DNA of 64,000 bases from UBA1275 sp038124025 (GTDB lineage Bacteria > Bacteroidota > Rhodothermia > Balneolales > Balneolaceae), in NCBI GenBank assembly GCA_038124025.1, contig JAYPBC010000002.1, positions 68,021 to 132,020 of the forward strand, read 5' to 3'. The notes beneath the pieces are model-generated. The model was not told the origin of the DNA and searched no databases. It worked only from the letters and a program-made list of their open reading frames with translations. Positions 62,694 through 64,000 of this stretch are shown piece after piece. The position numbers and the translations under genes were made by a program. Every line of letters starts with the position of its first letter. Positions within the stretch are counted from its first letter, which is position 1.

Positions 62694-62768
62694 GGAGCCC
62701 GATGGGAATTGAACCCACGGCCTCCAGGGCCACAACCTGGCGCTCTAACCGACTGAGCTACGGGCTCC
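62694..62768 (-). tRNA. tRNA-His (GTG)
   Basis: The anticodon loop is TTGTGGC (GTG). The acceptor GAGCCCG pairs with CGGGCTC and an extra encoded G at -1 faces C73, the histidine identity element. It lies between the two identical tRNA-Glu genes. Confidence 0.95.
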
Positions 62769-62776
62769 ATAAATGG

Positions 62777-62849
62777 TACCGCGTACGGGATTCGAACCCG
62801 TGCTACCGCCGTGAAAGGGCGGCGTCCTAGGCCTCTAGACGAACGCGGC
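62777..62849 (-). tRNA. tRNA-Glu (TTC), copy 2
   Basis: An exact duplicate of copy 1, 171 bp away and with the same strand and the same G1:U72 wobble. The duplicated unit seems to be just the tRNA; the flanks differ. Confidence 0.95.
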
Positions 62850-62884
62850 AGGTCATTAAATCAAACAATTAAAGAAAGTATGTG

Positions 62885-62955
62885 AGGCGACAGGCGGATT
62901 CGAACCGCCGTAGAAGGTTTTGCAGACCTCTGCCTAGCCACTCGGCCATGTCGCC
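62885..62955 (-). tRNA. tRNA-Cys (GCA)
   Basis: The anticodon loop CTGCAAA gives GCA. The acceptor GGCGACA/TGTCGCC is perfect and the discriminator is T73, the cysteine identity base. It is probably the first gene of the minus-strand Cys-Glu-His-Glu array. CCA not encoded. Confidence 0.95.
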
Positions 62956-63210
62956 TTTTAAAGTAGGCAGCCGCCATAAGCGCCACAATAGTTTCAATAA
63001 TTTCAAAGACTATAAAAATACGAGATAATCTGACTATTGTAAACAGTAAAGTATTAAATATTGGTGAGACACTGGTAATCACACATAGCAATGAATATCG
63101 TTTTCAAATTAGTTATTGAATGAAAATTTCAAAGTCAAGCTAGGAAAAATTTATTGGCATATATGGTGTATTAAAAGGAGTCGGTACAATGATTGCTGGG
63201 TATTTGTATC

Positions 63211-63390
63211 CTAATACAGAAAAGGAGTCAATTGAGTGAATTTTGGGTCAAAGCAGGTGCTTTCAGCATTATTAGCTGATATGGAATTTAAATTAACTCT
63301 TTTTGTGTATTCTATACCTTCTATTATTCCGGTTTCGTTATTACTAGCACTAGGACACAGAACAGTAATGCCATTTTCAGCCAAATAGAA
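63211..63390 (-). pseudogene. in-frame BspA-like remnant of the lipoprotein at 63391-63690
   Basis: Directly after the TGA the same frame reads FYLAENGITVLCPSAS, ETGIIEGIEYTKR and NNAESTCFDPKFTQLTPFLY over 59 codons before a TAG at 63211-63213. This resembles the linker and first repeat region of BspA-type surface proteins (x-YLxENGITVxC, GETGxxxGxxYTKR, DNAxTTC...). Together with the upstream lipoprotein it makes one interrupted gene whose 3' portion is missing. Confidence 0.6.
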
Positions 63391-63690
63391 TCAATCTAAG
63401 GCAAATTCTGCAATAATAACTTCAGCTCTTTCTATGTTAAATTTTATTGGATTTTCTGTGGATATAATGTCTCCAGCCCAACCAACAAACGAGTAACCAT
63501 CATTTGGTATTGCAGTTAAAGTGAAAGCAGTACCTTTGTCAGCTACATATTGATTAGGGTCTTTAGTAACACTCCCACCTTCTTGTGGAATGACAGTAAT
63601 ACTCAAGTTGTAGAAAGGCGTATCTTCAGTTCCACAACCTATCATTATGATTGAAAAAATAAGTGAAATATTAAAAAGCGTTTTCATCAT
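63391..63690 (-). CDS. truncated lipoprotein with an InlB B-repeat/Flg_new-like domain
   Basis: A 99-aa frame with a lipoprotein signal (FSIIMIGC near residue 19) and one divergent InlB-B-repeat/List-Bact-rpt domain (VIPQEGGSVTKDP, GTAFTLTAIPNDGYSFVGWAG). It stops at a TGA in EFALD, but the same frame continues afterwards into a BspA-like segment, so this is probably the front part of a longer surface protein that has acquired a nonsense codon. Whether the short form is functional is not known. Either of two adjacent ATGs (63690, 63687) can be the start. Confidence 0.65.
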   Translation of the reverse strand: MMKTLFNISLIFSIIMIGCGTEDTPFYNLSITVIPQEGGSVTKDPNQYVADKGTAFTLTAIPNDGYSFVGWAGDIISTENPIKFNIERAEVIIAEFALD

Positions 63691-63714
63691 AAAAATGTTG
63701 ATAAGAGTAATAAT

Positions 63715-63840
63715 ATGATGAGTAATCTTGAACTATTATGTATAGAATGTCACTCAAATCAAAAAGGACATGGTCATAGCTTGATTAAGACTAGCCCAGA
63801 GTACAAAGAGTTTTTACGGATAAAAGATAGATTTATCTGA
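63715..63840 (+). pseudogene. C-terminal scrap of an HNH endonuclease
   Basis: A 41-codon open frame begins MMSNLELLCIECHSNQKGHGH. The LELLCxECHxxKHGH pattern is the second half of an HNH nuclease (zinc-ribbon Cys pair and the last His). The frame is closed 16 codons upstream of the ATG and no first half is present, so it cannot encode an active enzyme. It sits between the broken lipoprotein gene and tRNA-Arg. Confidence 0.4.
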
Positions 63841-63873
63841 AAATTGTTACACCATAGTTTGACCATAAATAAA

Positions 63874-63913
63874 ATAAAAAAAGCTAAATAACTGTAATAT
63901 AATTACTTAGCTT
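63874..63913 (-). terminator. terminator downstream of tRNA-Arg
   Basis: On the minus strand AAGCTAA pairs with TTAGCTT around a long AT loop, and the stem is followed by a run of seven T. It fits the end of the tRNA-Arg transcript. Confidence 0.6.
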
Positions 63914-63923
63914 AATATAAATG

Positions 63924-63997
63924 TACGCCCATCAGGACTCGAACCTGAAACCTATTGCTTAGAAGGCAATTGCTCTATCCAGTTGAGCTATGGGCGC
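63924..63997 (-). tRNA. tRNA-Arg (TCT)
   Basis: The reverse complement folds with anticodon loop CTTCTAA (TCT). The acceptor GCGCCCA pairs with TGGGCGT, with a G1:U72 wobble, and the discriminator is A. CCA not encoded. Confidence 0.94.
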
Positions 63998-64000
63998 ATA

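Noticed and set aside
62549..63091. Minus-strand frames covering tRNA-Glu/His and tRNA-Cys
   Set aside because: They run through tRNA genes and are not coding.
63189..63388. Two tiny plus-strand frames (63189-63239, 63236-63388), each preceded by AAAAGGAGTC and overlapping as GTGA
   Set aside because: The longer one is antisense to a recognisable BspA-like reading frame on the minus strand. The Shine-Dalgarno-like runs are probably chance, and neither product resembles a known protein.

Overview
The window looks like chromosomal DNA from a marine, moderately AT-rich member of the Bacteroidota/Balneolota side of the FCB group, most likely a Balneolaceae-type organism. The evidence is a SusC/SusD pair, a GWxTD-domain lipoprotein, a PorW/SprE-like TPR lipoprotein, a type B (cysteine-free) bL31, a fused alpha-beta 2-oxoacid dehydrogenase E1, LptE behind a sigma-54 activator, serine palmitoyltransferase, and few obvious Shine-Dalgarno sequences. 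The placement is inferred from family content, not from a phylogeny.

Layout. 1-8 kb: end of an unknown gene, a YtcJ-like amidohydrolase lipoprotein, a CxxC thioredoxin-like protein, pdxH-trmB, an Lrp/AsnC regulator abutting a methionine gamma-lyase-like enzyme, and a minus-strand lemA-TPM-TPM operon. 8-18 kb: a YjjG-like HAD phosphatase, purL, pabB, pyrD, and a pyk-porW-like minus-strand pair. 18-26.5 kb: GWxTD lipoprotein, SusC, SusD, an atypical gamma-glutamyltransferase lipoprotein, a bidirectional terminator and initiator tRNA. 26.6-32 kb: lysine 6-aminotransferase, an SDR, an orphan ChlI-like AAA+ ATPase, bL31 and a metallo-beta-lactamase-fold hydrolase. 31.5-45 kb: sigma-54 activator-lptE-TPR operon, a second Lrp regulator divergent from serS, dusB, class I aldolase, a YbhN-like membrane protein, radA convergent with rpsU, and an Ig-protein-mutY-TIGR02757 operon. 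45-51.5 kb: the most interesting block, a candidate ceramide/glycosphingolipid cluster (epimerase-type reductase, two GT4 glycosyltransferases, serine palmitoyltransferase, GNAT-fold protein). 51.5-60 kb: fumC, fused E1, heme O and heme A synthases, a MerR regulator and a GT2 polyprenyl-phosphate glycosyltransferase. 60-62.6 kb: a divergent LacI-regulator/sugar-porter pair with a recognisable operator. 62.6-64 kb: tRNA genes (Glu, His, Glu, Cys, Arg), between them a broken surface lipoprotein and an HNH-nuclease scrap.

Most of the window is housekeeping. The parts that merit follow-up are the sphingolipid cluster, the SusCD-GGT locus whose GGT has lost most canonical substrate contacts, several concrete regulatory architectures (LacI operator, Lrp-linked repeats, a terminator embedded in radA), a 14-bp tandem array beside a nested palindrome, and an in-frame nonsense codon that splits a lipoprotein. 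No CRISPR array, prophage or insertion sequence was seen. All family assignments are by reading motifs; no database search was run.
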